In this document: positions 42,729 to 52,902 of the stretch, piece after piece | Layout: each line of letters begins with the position of its first letter | How positions within the stretch are numbered: the stretch's first letter is position 1 | Assembly (NCBI GenBank): GCA_932521025.1 | Contig: OW051470.1 | Coordinates: 3,830,501-3,894,500, forward strand | Direction: 5' to 3' | DNA: 64,000 nucleotides | Source of the DNA: Oscheius onirici | Lineage: Eukaryota; Nematoda; Chromadorea; Rhabditida; Rhabditidae | Translations under genes and position numbers: made by a program | Notes under the pieces: generated by a model | The model's input: only the letters and a program-made list of their open reading frames with translations | What the model was told of the DNA's origin: nothing | The model's database searches: none

Positions 42729-43197
42729 ATTCTACACGCTGATCAGGCGGTATGGATTTACGAATCGGATGGGCGGGCCGTTCGGTGAAGAAATAGTAGG
42801 CGGCTTATCTTCTGCAGCTGTCTGTGACTCGTTGACAACATATCGCGTGTTTTTTTTTGTTGAATTTCAACAACTGTGATTTTAACCGAAATAGAATTTT
42901 TCAGGGCTATTTTAAGCGAAAAAGACTATTCTTTGGAACGAAAGAGGATTGTATCACTGGGCTTTGAACCGAAGCTACTATGTAAGCGATTACCTGCAAA
43001 AAAAACATTAGGTGTGCTAGAGAACACGAAAATTAAGGGAAGACGTGAAGCAAAAACGAGAACAAGCTGAAAAACAAAATAAATGATAAAATAGCTTTGA
43101 ATGCGCGCCCTGGATTACTGTAGGCGTACTGTAGATATACTGTAATTAGGATTACGGTAAAATTTTTGGCAGGTGGGAACGGCCGTAACACGCCGTG
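42729..43197. other. Non-coding flank
   Basis: Low-complexity sequence including a T-run (42850-42859) and an A-run at about 42998. No gene supported; the 43100-43165 stretch has repeated TACTGTAG/TACTGTAA units. Confidence 0.4.
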
Positions 43198-43580
43198 ACT
43201 TCGACTGGCTACCCCCTATTTGAATTTTTGCGCGGGAACTTGCGCCAAAGGGCCAATATTTTTTGTTTTTCACCATTTTCCACCCATTTTTAGACATTCT
43301 AAGAACATTTACCATATTCTACCCGAAAAACCACCCCAGGAACATCAAGAATGCAGGTGAATGCGTCGTTTTACGAAAATCGGCTCGAGTGGAAACAAAA
43401 TGACCATTTTTGGTTGTTTCGAGCAAATTTCAGGCATTCTTGATGTTCCTGGGGTGGTCTTTCGCGTAGAATACGATAAACGTACTTAGAAAGTCTAAAA
43501 ATAGTGAAAAACAAAAAAATATTGGCCCTTTGGCGTAAATTCCCGCGCAAAAATTAAAATAGGGGATAGCCAGCCGAAGT
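43198..43580. mobile_element. Foldback (long-TIR) element, 383 bp
   Basis: Arms of about 150 bp: 43198-43354 and 43434-43580 in reverse complement. Shared blocks include GGCTACCCCCTATTTGAATT, GCGCCAAAGGGCCAATATTT and CCCCAGGAACATCAAGAATG, with an 80-bp spacer. The transcript would fold into a long hairpin. No ORF and no clear target duplication. Confidence 0.85.
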
Positions 43581-43604
43581 ACTACCAACCATATATATCG
43601 TGAC

Positions 43605-43874
43605 TATACTTGGGCACGAGCCGACTCGACGGGGTAGGCCGAGCCGAGCCGGCTCGAGCCTAAAAAAAACGCAAATTTTACGAAGTTCTAAAAAGGGATT
43701 CCCATTTTTAATAGAAGTTGTGTTATAACTCCTGGGGAACAAAGTTATAGTAGATACACCCTACCCAGCAGTTTATAACATTACACTTGACATTTTGTCA
43801 AATAGACGAAAATTTGACATTTTTTGCTCGGCTCGAGGGTCAAAAACCGGCTCGGCTCGAGCCGCCCAAGTATA
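43605..43874. mobile_element. Non-autonomous hAT-like element with 8-bp target duplication
   Basis: ATCGTGAC is duplicated exactly at 43597-43604 and 43875-43882. The element's ends are TATACTTGGGC and its reverse complement, followed on both sides by degenerate GAGCC/GGCTC repeats (GAGCCGAGCCGGCTCGAGCC on the left). It is 270 bp with no ORF. The 8-bp duplication is typical of hAT transposition, although the ends do not begin CAGGG. Confidence 0.85.
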
Positions 43875-43882
43875 ATCGTGAC

Positions 43883-44342
43883 AATAGGCCAGCCACAGAC
43901 AGAGAGACACCGTTGCGCTTTAGTATCCTCTCTTATTAAAACGCTAAGGTCACCCGAAGTGTATTTCGCACTTTTCAACATCTTTGCAAAATGCGAATCT
44001 GAGGGCAATTGTTTTAACAAAATTTTGTAAATAACCTTTTCACTGTTTCCAAGTCCCCCTCCGATTTAGCAATCTGAAGCCGTCGGTAACACGTTATGCA
44101 TAAGACGACAACTAAGTTTTGAACTTGGCAAAATATTTGGAAAGTGTCTGATTACTGTCGCAAGGTACGACGCCGCAAGGCGACGAAGCGGTTTTTTATA
44201 AAGATGTTGCTCGTAATTTCTAAATTTTTCTTCGAAGGATGTTTTCTTCTCCGTCTATCTCGTATTTAACTTGCTCATATATTTCTTGTCCTCTATGCCT
44301 TCTAGTAATTTGTTTTTAGCCAAAGCAAGCTATTGTCAAGAA
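43883..44342. other. Upstream region of the Plus3 gene
   Basis: 43891-43930 is a short minus-strand copy of the repeat seen at 10960-11110. 44160-44200 contains a GC-rich motif (GACGCCGCAAGGCGACGAAGC) that resembles 20400-20430. A TTTTTAG acceptor at about 44316-44322 precedes the gene's likely start. Confidence 0.45.
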
Positions 44343-45328
44343 ATGAGCAGAAAGAGAAAGTGCAAGAGCCAGACCAGTACAGCGATGAACAACCAAAAGC
44401 CGAATCAACCGAAGAGTCCGGTAAAGTTGACAAATGAAGATACTCCTGGGTCAGACGTCAGCAGTCTCAACGACGACGATTACAGAGATATCATGGAGTT
44501 ATTGGGAGAATCGGAAGTAGAAGGCTACGATGACAAACCTCCGCAATGGATACCTACAAAAGATGAACTAGATCCGGCAGAGGCACAACGAATGAAGTAC
44601 ACTGGAACACCCATCTCTAAATTGTTCCATGTGAAGGATATCAACGCAAATCGCAAGGTCCTACTAGACCATATCAAGTATCCGTTTTTTGACACGCTCT
44701 TTCCTGGATGTCTTACCTCGATTCGTTCCAAAAACTCTGTCGATGGCCACACGGTATGATCCGATTTTCACATCTCTTATGAAATGTTTTTTTAGATTTG
44801 TGAGATAGCAAAAGTGAAGAGGATCGGGCATTCGTACGAAGTCGACGGTGTTATGACCGACAAAGTTCTCTCCCTGAAAATCGGTCCTTTTTTTATCTTC
44901 TCAATGTCACAAATTATTTTTAGGCAACCGCTTCTATTACTACCAGCTTACAGCTATTTCCAACTTTGAATGGACCGAAGGGATGGTGAACGAGTATAGG
45001 ACACGTGAAGCAAAAAGTGTTAGTAGCATGTTCTACGAAGACCATAGGTGTTTAGAAGACGGTCATCACTCATGGATGGGTGATGCACAAGAGGACTCGT
45101 CTTTGTAACGCTAAGGCCTATATTCTGGCCGAGAAAGCTCAAATCGAAGCTAAGAAAGTGAGAAATGTTTTATCCTCTGCTATTTTTGAAATTCAGCTCC
45201 AAGGAGCGGCCGATGACTTGAATTCGTGTCTGGATCACGCTAGGGACAAACCGAAGGGCGCTCAGATGTGTCTTTATTGCACCGTCGCCGGCCCCAGCAA
45301 TCACAGGTGCCCCGGTCTTCGTCAATAA
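44343..45328 (+). CDS. Short Plus3-domain protein (Rtf1-like) with C-terminal zinc knuckle
   Basis: Five exons (44343-44753, 44796-44883, 44924-45047, 45094-45157, 45197-45328) give 272 aa. After a basic start (MSRKRKCKSQTS) and an acidic, unstructured part, residues about 100-210 match the Plus3 domain of Rtf1. That region has NANRKVLLDHIKYPFFDTLF, GCLTSIRSKNSVDG, ICEIAKVKRIGHSYEVDGV and YYYQLTAISNFEWTEGMVNE. A helix (AKAYILAEKAQIEAKKLQG) follows, as in Rtf1. The protein then ends in CLYCTVAGPSNHRC, a C-x2-C-x7-H-x-C knuckle not expected in Rtf1. Rtf1 itself, a Paf1-complex subunit at elongating RNA polymerase II, is over twice as long, so this is a divergent paralogue. It sits alone in a transposon-rich stretch. 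Confidence 0.75.
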
Positions 45329-45863
45329 ACATATGGTGTTCTGCTGATTAGTATTTTCCATTGTTTCATTTACTTCAGTTTTGTAAAGATTACAGGATAC
45401 GTACATAAATATGTCACAACAGCATTTGAGCGTAGCGCGAAGCACTACGCGGTGGTTTGGTTTCTGTCGGCTTAGTGCGGCGCGCTGAAAACTGAAAATC
45501 CCCCTTTTATATATAATGTGCTAAGGCGATCAGAAGAGACGGATCCAAATCAAGCTCCTCCAGAAAATTTGAGTGATTTTGGATCCGCGGAAGTTCCCTA
45601 GATCCTACCCCTCGAAAAGTCACGGGAGACGGCGTCTTAATTACCAAGTAATTATAGTTTGTTAAGCAGCTCACAAGGGAAGCCTGTCAGGTCAACTCGG
45701 AGTTTGAGGTCGAGTATAGTGTCATTCGATAGCCCATGGCAAATAGATTCCGGGGTATATTTCGAAATTTGCGGAATACTCCCCTCGACCGAGTTATGGA
45801 CGATTTAAAAACGGTCGCACCCGTCCCATGAAACATATTGCGCGGGATCGGTATCTAAAAACA

Positions 45864-45928
45864 TGGCAGCGTGGCCCAATGGTCTGTGGTCCCGTCTCAT
45901 GATCATTTGGGCATGGGTTCGATTCCAC
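45864..45928 (+). repeat. tRNA-like sequence (pol III box A and B)
   Basis: Box A TGGCCCAATGG (about 45871-45881) and box B GGGTTCGATTCC (45915-45926) stand 34 nt apart. A possible anticodon loop CTCATGA lies between them. It begins at the inner edge of the left inverted arm and points inward to the LINE. There is no matching acceptor stem, so it is a tRNA pseudogene or SINE head. Confidence 0.65.
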
Positions 45929-46062
45929 TTTCTTTTTTTCGTTTTTGTTTTTTAACTTATGATTCTTCTTGTGTTTTTCTTCACTTTTTGGATGTAAACC
46001 ATATCGAAAGGTACTTTCCTGCTTCTAGGTGACTTTTGGAGAAAAAAGTTTTTTTGACCCTA

Positions 46063-46657
46063 ATTCCGATATCATAGGTATAATAGGACTCTCCGAATGC
46101 CGACTGCCTGGATACGCTGTCACGGATCTGTCTGATTCATCGTACCGACTCTACCAATCCGGGCCGCATCTTCTCAGTCGGGCACCGCTTTCCTGATTAG
46201 TCCGAGGATCAAGGACTATGTGGAATGCTTTGACGCTCTATCGCCAAGGATATCACGACTACGTATCTGCCTGAATCAAAGGAGAATGTCCATATATTGC
46301 GTCTATGCACCCTGCCCATATGGAAATACCGACGATTTGCAAAACTACGAACTGTTCCTACAACAACTGGAAAAAGAAGTGGTTAGCGATGCTTCTGGTC
46401 GGTACAACTCCTGGATCATCGGTGATCTGAATGCTGTGGTTGGAAAACGGGAAAGTGGCGATGAAACAGTTGGACCTTTTGGAATTGGAGACCGAAACGA
46501 ACAGGGACAGGCCTTGATCAATTTTTGTGAAACGATCGGACTTCGAATTGCTAATACATACACGAAATACCGCTATGGGCGGATTTGGACCTTGCGTGCC
46601 CCGAATGGACAACATCTCTCCCAAATCGACTATGTATTGGCTCCAAAGAATCACTAA
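46063..46657 (+). mobile_element. RTE LINE fragment: apurinic endonuclease domain
   Basis: Starts in a broken frame (GLSECRLPGYAV near 46090). It is open from 46220 to 46657 with AP-endonuclease motifs: IYCVYAPCPYGN, the catalytic IIGDLNAVVG, GPFGIGDRNEQGQALINFC, TYTKYRYGRIWT and SQIDYVLAPKN. The C-terminal catalytic His region and the entire RT are absent. GPFGIGDRN matches GPFGVGDRN in the LINE at 1700, so both come from one RTE family. Confidence 0.9.
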
Positions 46658-46886
46658 AGGATGGTGAAATCCGGACCACACACCACTGGGCCACTCCGCC
46701 ATGTTTTCGTATTCCGATCCCGCGTGATATGTTTCACGGTACCGTTTTTAAATCGTCCATACCTCGGTCCAAGGGGGTATTCCGCAAAAAAATTGGGAAT
46801 ATACCCCGGAATCTACTTGCCATGGGCTATCGAATGACACCATACTCGACCTCAAACTCCGAGTTGACCTGACAAGCTTCCCTTGT

Positions 46887-47302
46887 CAGCGGAAAAAGCG
46901 TCGCCGTTATGAAATTCGTGACGCACGGGGACAGTCCTTTAACCCATTGCAGCCGGATTCAGTGTTTTTTTAGCAGCATTTTTATGGGTTTTCATCTTTT
47001 TTTTTCAAGTTTTCCTATTTTATTTTCGTTTTGTCGAACGAACAAACGGGTATGCGCCCTTTCAACTGTGTCCACGAGCCCACATGGCACCGTGCTTGTA
47101 ACATACTGGCCTTCTATCGGTGATCTCCTCGTTGTTCTCAGTCTACCGGTAAAAATAATCTATAAGTAACAGCAAAAAAACTCAAAAAAGATGAAACTCC
47201 ATAAAAATGCTGCTAAAATCACTGAATCCGGCTGCAATAGGTTAAAGGACTGCCTCCGTGGTTCCCGTCACGAATTTTATAACGACGACGCTTTTTCCGC
47301 TG
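46887..47302. mobile_element. Foldback element nested in the composite's right arm, 416 bp
   Basis: Ends CAGCGGAAAAAGCG at 46887 and its reverse complement at 47302. Arms of about 115 bp (46887-47002 and 47188-47302) share GGGACAGTCCTTTAACCCAT-type and CCGGATTCAGTG blocks with few mismatches. Removing it restores the arm sequence CTTGT-AGCTGCT seen at 45665-45680. No ORF. Confidence 0.85.
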
Positions 47303-47597
47303 AGCTGCTGAACAAACTATATATTAGAGCACGTCAGAAGTCGTGAAGGTGCAAAAAAATGCTCAACTACAAAAAAATTCAGCTCATCGAGACGCACTTT
47401 CTTTTTTTGAAAAACGTATTTTACTCTATCGCGCAAAAAGTTATTCTTATTTAAAAGTGGATCTCTTGCAAAAAATTTCCAGAATTTGGTCATTTTCCAT
47501 GAAGAAGCAAAAATTTCTTGTCTTCGTGACGATTTGTAGGCAAAGTCTGCCACATAATTGAGTACTTCCAACACGTCTACTTTAAATTACCTGGCAC
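47303..47597. other. Short A/T-rich spacer
   Basis: Contains the end of the composite arm (to 47321), then non-coding sequence with no supported gene. Confidence 0.4.
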
Positions 47598-48536
47598 AGT
47601 CAACTCTCGATATAGTAGATACCCGATATAGTAGAATTCACGAAATAGTAGACAAATTTTGTGCGAAAAAAAACGAAAAAAACCCGTTTTTAGTGTATTC
47701 TGACTCTCGATATTTGATAATGTATAAAAAATATTTGGCACAAACAGTAGAATTCAGTTGATTTTCCCCCTCGATATAGTATAAACGTAATTTTGCGTAC
47801 TTTCAGCAACGCAAAAGTGCGTACGCGTGGAGCAATTATATAATTATTTTTCTTGCAATTGTTCTCATTTCATTTTCTTTTTTTTGTATCTTTTGTTATA
47901 AATGACCAACTGAAGCGGATTCTTCAACTACGTACTCACAAAGGATTCATCTAAAGTGACTGACTACAGGGCTGCCAATACAGACAGAGGCTCCAGAGAT
48001 TTCTACTACTCAGAAGGTGGTTCCTGTGACTACCACATCTGTTCCTATTACAAAAATTTCTGAGCCAGAAACAGACTCTCCAATTGAACCATAAAATGTT
48101 CCTACTGACTCACCGACTACTGTACTGCCAGCAAAGACAAAGTTTTCACTACACCCGTTTCGCCTGGGCGAACATCTGAACAGGAAGCAGTTGAGCCGTC
48201 AACTGTTCCTACTGACTCTACTGTATCACCGGTACAGACTGAGGTTCCGGTACCTTCTACTACCCAGATGACTGGTCCCGTGACTACAACACCAGTTCAT
48301 ACTTCGAAACTATTTTTTATTTGAGACTTTGCGCTTGAAGCGAAGCCGTTAAAACGAAATTGTTGATTTTTTTTCAAAGTTCTCCGATTGTTTTTCTATC
48401 CGAAATAAACGGTCAAAATATAAGCATTTTGGGGTCATTTAAAGCAAATTTTTTCCAGACTCTCGATTTAGTAGAACTCACCAAATAGTAGAATTTTTTC
48501 GTACAAAACACGTGTCTACTATATCGAGAGTTGACT
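47598..48536. mobile_element. Pogo/Tigger-like non-autonomous element carrying a Thr/Pro-rich coding fragment
   Basis: The termini are AGTCAACTCTCGATATAGTAGA (47598-47619) and the reverse complement (48515-48536), the style of pogo-type TIRs, with related TCTCGATATAGTA and CACGAAATAGTAGA sub-repeats inside. The interior has no transposase. 47975-48325 instead translates, with one stop and one frame change, into a mucin-like Thr/Ser/Pro/Val repeat (VPVTTTSVPITK, VPTDSTVSPVQTEV, TTQMTGPVTTTPVHTS). The TA duplication is not clear. Confidence 0.7.
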
Positions 48537-48750
48537 ATATATAACTCTGAATGGGTCTCCTCAGATCGGTTTTTGCCGACGTTGCCGCAATTTAGCTTCT
48601 CCCATCTACTGGTGCTTCGAAGTAGTGAGCGACAGAAAATATTCTTTGAATATCTCTCTACTACTAAAGAGCAATGGTGGACTCGAAAAAAAACAACGAA
48701 AAATCTAATGTTTGAACAACATTCTTCGGCCTTCTGCGCCAGGGCGGCGA

Positions 48751-49283
48751 CAGCCGTCGTAGACAGGCTTGTTCCGCCCGCCCCTGACTTTTCGACGTTT
48801 TTGAAATGCCATGATTTTCCTGACCCCCTTTCCAAAATTTTACAAAGGTGCGTAATGGTAAAACACACTTTATTATTATTATTATTAATAATTTCCAAAT
48901 CGTAGAATTATCTATGTTGGACAATGACTCTATACCACTGTTCACTTGAAGCAGTCTGCCAGGGTATATTGAAGCATTTCTTGAGGAAGCCTCTCCATCT
49001 TGAAGGCGGTTGTCTTCTATGACGTATTCTGTCGTACGGGATCGGGTAAAACACACTACTAGCCAAAATTGCTTAACAAAATTAGGATAAATCAAAAGAC
49101 GGTTTTCGATTTTTCCTAATTTTGTTAAGCAATGTTTTTCATCGAAATTTTGGCTAGTGGTGTTTTACCATTACGCACCTTTGTAGAATTGAGCATTTTG
49201 GAAAGGGGGTTAGGGGAAACATGGCATTTCAAAAACGTCGAAAAGTCAAGGGCGGGCGGAACAAGCCTGGTCGTAGACGGCTG
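48751..49283. mobile_element. Foldback element with nested inner hairpins
   Basis: Arms 48751-48872 and 49160-49283 are reverse complements (AGGCTTGTTCCGCCCGCCC, TTTTTGAAATGCCATG, CAAAGGTGCGTAATGG). The spacer holds further inverted pairs: GGTAAAACACAC...CTAGCC (49045-49067) with 49150-49168, and GCTTAACAAAATTAGGA with TCCTAATTTTGTTAAGC (49071-49130), so the strand can fold almost end to end. No ORF. Confidence 0.8.
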
Positions 49284-49737
49284 GTCTTTCATCACTAAAA
49301 TGCAATAGTGTCCGTCCGTCCGCAGTTGTCGAGACTTGCGTAACATGTCAAGTTTGATAATGTTAATCTTTTATCGAATGAGTTTTTGGAGGGGAACGCA
49401 TCTGTGTGGAAGTAGGTAGAAGGTAAAACAGCCAAGAGAGGCTCGCTAATAGCCTGAACAAAAAAACACATATGGAGGCTGCGCAAGCTGCCATAGTCGG
49501 CTGAATTAGCAAAAAGGGGACAATTATTATTAAAAAAAAGCGACCCGCAAAGAGAGAGGTGGTTTGGAGTTTACAAAAACAAGGCAATACAAAAAACGGG
49601 GCAATAGTTTGAAGCATCATTTGTGGAATCCTGATATTTTCTCGTTGTTCTCGATCGCGACGACTCCACGACCGCGATGTTGCCATTTTCTACGGTTTTT
49701 GGGTCCAGAATGTTGCAATGTCCTAGGTTTCGCGAAC
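49284..49737. other. Spacer between foldback and unknown gene
   Basis: Non-coding; includes the 3' flank of the minus-strand gene. Nothing else supported. Confidence 0.4.
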
Positions 49738-50606
49738 TTAACTCAAATTATCTACGTAGGCTAACGAACAAACCGGTTTTTGAGCAGCTGGAGCCTGTCC
49801 GCCTGGTCTAGGAATGACGATCTTGGACGAGTTATCCTGTGTAGTTGGATCACGACGAGACAGTACAGGAGATGGTTCTTCATTGATAGTTTCTATCGGA
49901 TGCTCAATCGTCGGCTTCTCCGGAACACTGGGAGTGGGATGTTTAGGATCCAATAGAGGGCTCATATCAGCTGCCTGCTCACGTTCGCTAATATCACGCT
50001 GTTGGATTCTAGAAATCGGTAAACTATTTATACTTAAGCGAACAAATACCTGACGCTTCCTGGAGGAGGCTGCATTAGAAAGTGAGGACTTGGGTTTTCA
50101 AAAAATACACGCAATGGCTTTCCCTTGAATTCTATCTGCTTTTTGACCACAAGTTCTTCAAGATCTTCTTTGGTACGCATCGTAACAATAAGACGATTTT
50201 TGTTAATCGATCCATTGTCAATAGTAACAACCTGAAAACGTTGTAATCAGACGAAGACAAGTAGAAAATACCTTGTCAGAACCGCCAAGAAACAGGTAGA
50301 ACTCTTCAATATCCAACAATTTCTGCCATCCTAGAATTTGAGCCATAAAGGGGGGATCCCGCCCTTTTTTGTTGGTAATACGGCCGGCCGGCTGCTGATC
50401 AATATCAACTTCACGGGGAGGTTCCTCGTCTTTCACCATATTATTCATCTAAGAACAAGTTTTAACAGAAATAAAGGAGTGTCTACGCTGTCTGCAGCCA
50501 TAATCTCGGCCCATCCGCCGACTGTGTTCATCTGCTCCGTTAAGCCCTGTAGATCATGGTCGAATGCACGAAGGCCGCCCGAATCTACCGGGTTCGAAAC
50601 TGACAT
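49738..50606 (-). CDS. Unknown 249-aa protein with an RRM-like middle
   Basis: Four exons (50606-50487, 50448-50272, 50231-50050, 50008-49738) join in phase. The start is MSVSNPVDSGGLRAFDHDLQ. A middle segment, VVTIDNGSINKNRLIVTMRT then KEDLEELVVKKQIEFKGKPLRV, has the beta-alpha-beta rhythm and G-K-P-L-RV ending of an RRM-like fold, without clear RNP1/RNP2 motifs. The tail is Pro/Gln/Asp-rich (HPTPSVPEKPTIEHPIET, IVIPRPGGQAPAAQ). No family recognised. The clean splicing and codon periodicity argue for a real host gene. Its 5' end lies 47 bp from a large foldback element, so its promoter probably lies in or beyond transposon DNA. Confidence 0.65.
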
Positions 50607-50652
50607 CTTGTTTCAGTTGAAAAGTGCTCTGTAAGTTTACAGTGAAGGTGAT

Positions 50653-51573
50653 TGTATTACGTGTGGAAGGAATGAACGCCCCCCTTCTAAAATTTTTGTT
50701 TTTCATCCAAATGTCACCAAAATTTAGCAGGAAGGGGACAGTATAACGCCCAACTTCCCTACAAATTTCAGCCAATTTGCATTTTCTATTGCGGAGTTAG
50801 GTCGATTTTATCACTTTTTGAGGTCCGACCTCGCGGCACTGTCCGACCCATAACTTTTTTTGAGGATAACATATCGACATGTTCTATAGCCTATGGCATG
50901 CATCACTCATGAGGCAATATCGCTGCACAATATCAGCCCAAGCCATCGGATAGTTTTCTCAAACATTCGCTCCTAAACTTTTTTTTTTCACTTGGCCAAA
51001 AACACCATTGGCGATGGAAGTGGGGAAATTAGGTCGAAGAATGTCTCATAGAATGTTCTAGAAGCTTCTAGAATCCCAGTTTTTTGCCTCTTTTCGCCAC
51101 CTCTATCGCGAATTTCGAGGAGCAAACCACTTTTTGGGTAAAAGCAAGTCAGTACGATGCTATTGCAAGAATAAAAAATTTTGACCAAAAAATTCCGTGA
51201 TACCCCCTCCCCTACATGGTGTTTTTGGCCAAGTGAAAAAAAAAAGTTTAGGAGCGAATGTTTGAGAAAACTATCCGATGGCTTGGGCTGATATTGTGCA
51301 GCGATATAGCCTCATGAGTGATGCATGCCATAGGCTATAGAACATGTCGATATGTTATCTTCAAAAAAAGTTATGGGTCGGACAGTGCCGCGAGGTCGGA
51401 CCTCAAAAAGTGATAAAATCGACCTAGCTCCGCCATAGAAAATGCAAATTGGCTGAAATTTTGCGGAGAAGTTGGACCCTATACTGCCCCCTTCCAGCCA
51501 AATTTTGGGGGCATTTGGATTAAAAACAAAAATGTTAGAAGGGGGGCCATTTATTTTTTTTCCACGCGTAATA
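50653..51573. mobile_element. Foldback element with about 340-bp arms (dispersed family copies 2 and 3)
   Basis: Arms 50653-50991 and 51230-51573 are inverted copies of the repeat family at 41862-42147. They start ATTACGTGTGGAAGGA / ATTACGCGTGGAAA at the outer edges and end at CTTGGCCAAAAACACCAT inside. The 240-bp spacer contains TAGAATGTTCTAGAAGCTTCTAGAA-type palindromes and no ORF. Confidence 0.88.
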
Positions 51574-51864
51574 TAAAAGAGATGCAACCGAGTGAAATTG
51601 AGCGGCATGAATGATGAGGAACGCTATCGGAACCCGGTTCGAAAGAATATTTTCGCGTGAGAAAAAGGAAGTTTGGTAGCAACGCTCATTAGGGGTGAAT
51701 TGATTTCCTGAAATTAGATAAAACGAATCGTAACCAAGAAAAAGACTTTTCTACGCAAACTCCATCACAATAAAACAATAAAAGGTTAGGGACTTTTCTT
51801 TAAAAAAACATACGATCAAACTGCTTTTTTAAGTACGAGCAACTCTGTACGATGCTCCTATAGG

Positions 51865-52125
51865 ACGAAAAAAAAATAGGAGCGAATGTTTCAGAAAACT
51901 ATCCTATGGCTTGGGCTGATATTGTGCAGGGATATAGCATCATATGTACTGCATCTAATTAGCCATGGAACATGTCGATATGTTATCCGCGAAAAAAGTT
52001 ATGGGTCCGACACTGTTGCAAAGTCGGACTCCAAAAAGGGGTAAAATCGACCTAGCTCCGCCATAGAAGATGCAAATTGGCTGAAATTTTGTGGGAAAGT
52101 TCGACCTTTTACTGCCCCCTTTGAT
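51865..52125 (-). repeat. Dispersed family copy 4, truncated
   Basis: Same sequence as the arm at 51230-51573, more diverged: CTATGGCTTGGGCTGATATT, CGACATGTTCCATGG counterpart, AAATTGGCTGAAATTTTGTG. It stops at 52125 without its outer end. Confidence 0.8.
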
Positions 52126-52197
52126 ATCTATAGTTTCTTGCTAGAAACGAGTATTTGTATGGGGATAAAGGCTATATGAGGTGAGTAGGGTCAGGCG

Positions 52198-52640
52198 CAG
52201 GGCTGGGCGAATAGTTCGCATTCGCATTTTCAAAAATGACTATTCGAAATTCGCATTCGCGTTTTTTGTGCGAATTTGCGAATATTTGCGCGGTTTTTAG
52301 ATTTTACTTCCAACTCGCGTTTGTGAATTTATTATTTGGCTTTTTTTTTAGCAAAATGAGCAAATATGACTCCATTTTCAAGAAAACAGCCAGTGGAAAC
52401 ATTTGCTTGATTTGTGATACCGTTCTGTCAAGTAGCCGCTCTACTTCTCATCTCCGAACTCACTTGAAGACAAAACATCTTGATGTTCTGCAAAAAGTAC
52501 GTTTCTTTGTTTTCTTCTTCTTCAATTATTGTTTAGTTGGAAGAAAATGACAGCAGCGAGCAAACGCGTCCTCTGAATGCCTTCTTTGGTTCGCAAAAGC
52601 GAGTTTTGGATTGTTCTCTCACGGAGGTTAGCGAGTTAGA
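52198..52640 (+). mobile_element. hAT transposon remnant with BED zinc-finger exon
   Basis: Begins CAGGGCTGGGCGAATAGTTC at 52198, a hAT-type terminus with internal ATTCGCATTCGC repeats. At 52356 an ATG opens MSKYDSIFKKTASGNICLICD. This is a BED finger (CLIC ... HLRTHLKTKH), which is the N-terminus of hAT transposases. A GT-AG intron (52498-52537) leads to EENDSSEQTRPLNAFFGSQK. The catalytic domain is missing and no right terminus was found. Confidence 0.75.
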
Positions 52641-52678
52641 GATTTGCGGGCATTTTGCCCGCGAATAAGGCTTTCTTT

Positions 52679-52902
52679 AGAATTTATCGTGGCGGGACCA
52701 AGCGCACCAGTCCTTTAAATTGCTTGCTTCTTTTCTGTTTTTTTTTCTGCCTTATATTGTCTTGCAAACACGGTTATGTGCCTTTTCACCCTCAAAAAGT
52801 AAAAAGTAACAAAAAAAAAGTGAAACAAAAATAAAAAAACCACAAAAACATGAAGAAAATTTAAAGGACTGGTGCGCTTGGCCCCGCCACGAAAGATTCT
52901 AC
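52679..52902. repeat. Small foldback, 224 bp
   Basis: Arms of about 42 bp, 52679-52720 and 52859-52902, share GGACCAAGCGCACCAGTCC (GGGGCCAAGCGCACCAGTCC on the other strand). T-rich and A-rich halves between them are also roughly complementary. Confidence 0.75.

Larger units (their letters stand above)
45653..47321. mobile_element. Composite element: long inverted arms enclosing tRNA-like sequence and RTE fragment
   Basis: Left arm 45653-45866 is the reverse complement of 46699-46886 plus 47303-47321; the right arm is split by a second foldback at 46887-47302. Matching blocks include TCAACTCGGAGTTTGAGGTC, GTGTCATTCGATAGCCCATG, ATTCCGGGGTATAT and CGATTTAAAAACGG. The TATAGTTTG ends lie at 45653 and about 47321. 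Between the arms lie a tRNA-like sequence and the endonuclease part of an RTE LINE. The layout repeats that of the 1038-5339 element, although the arm sequences differ. Confidence 0.8.
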
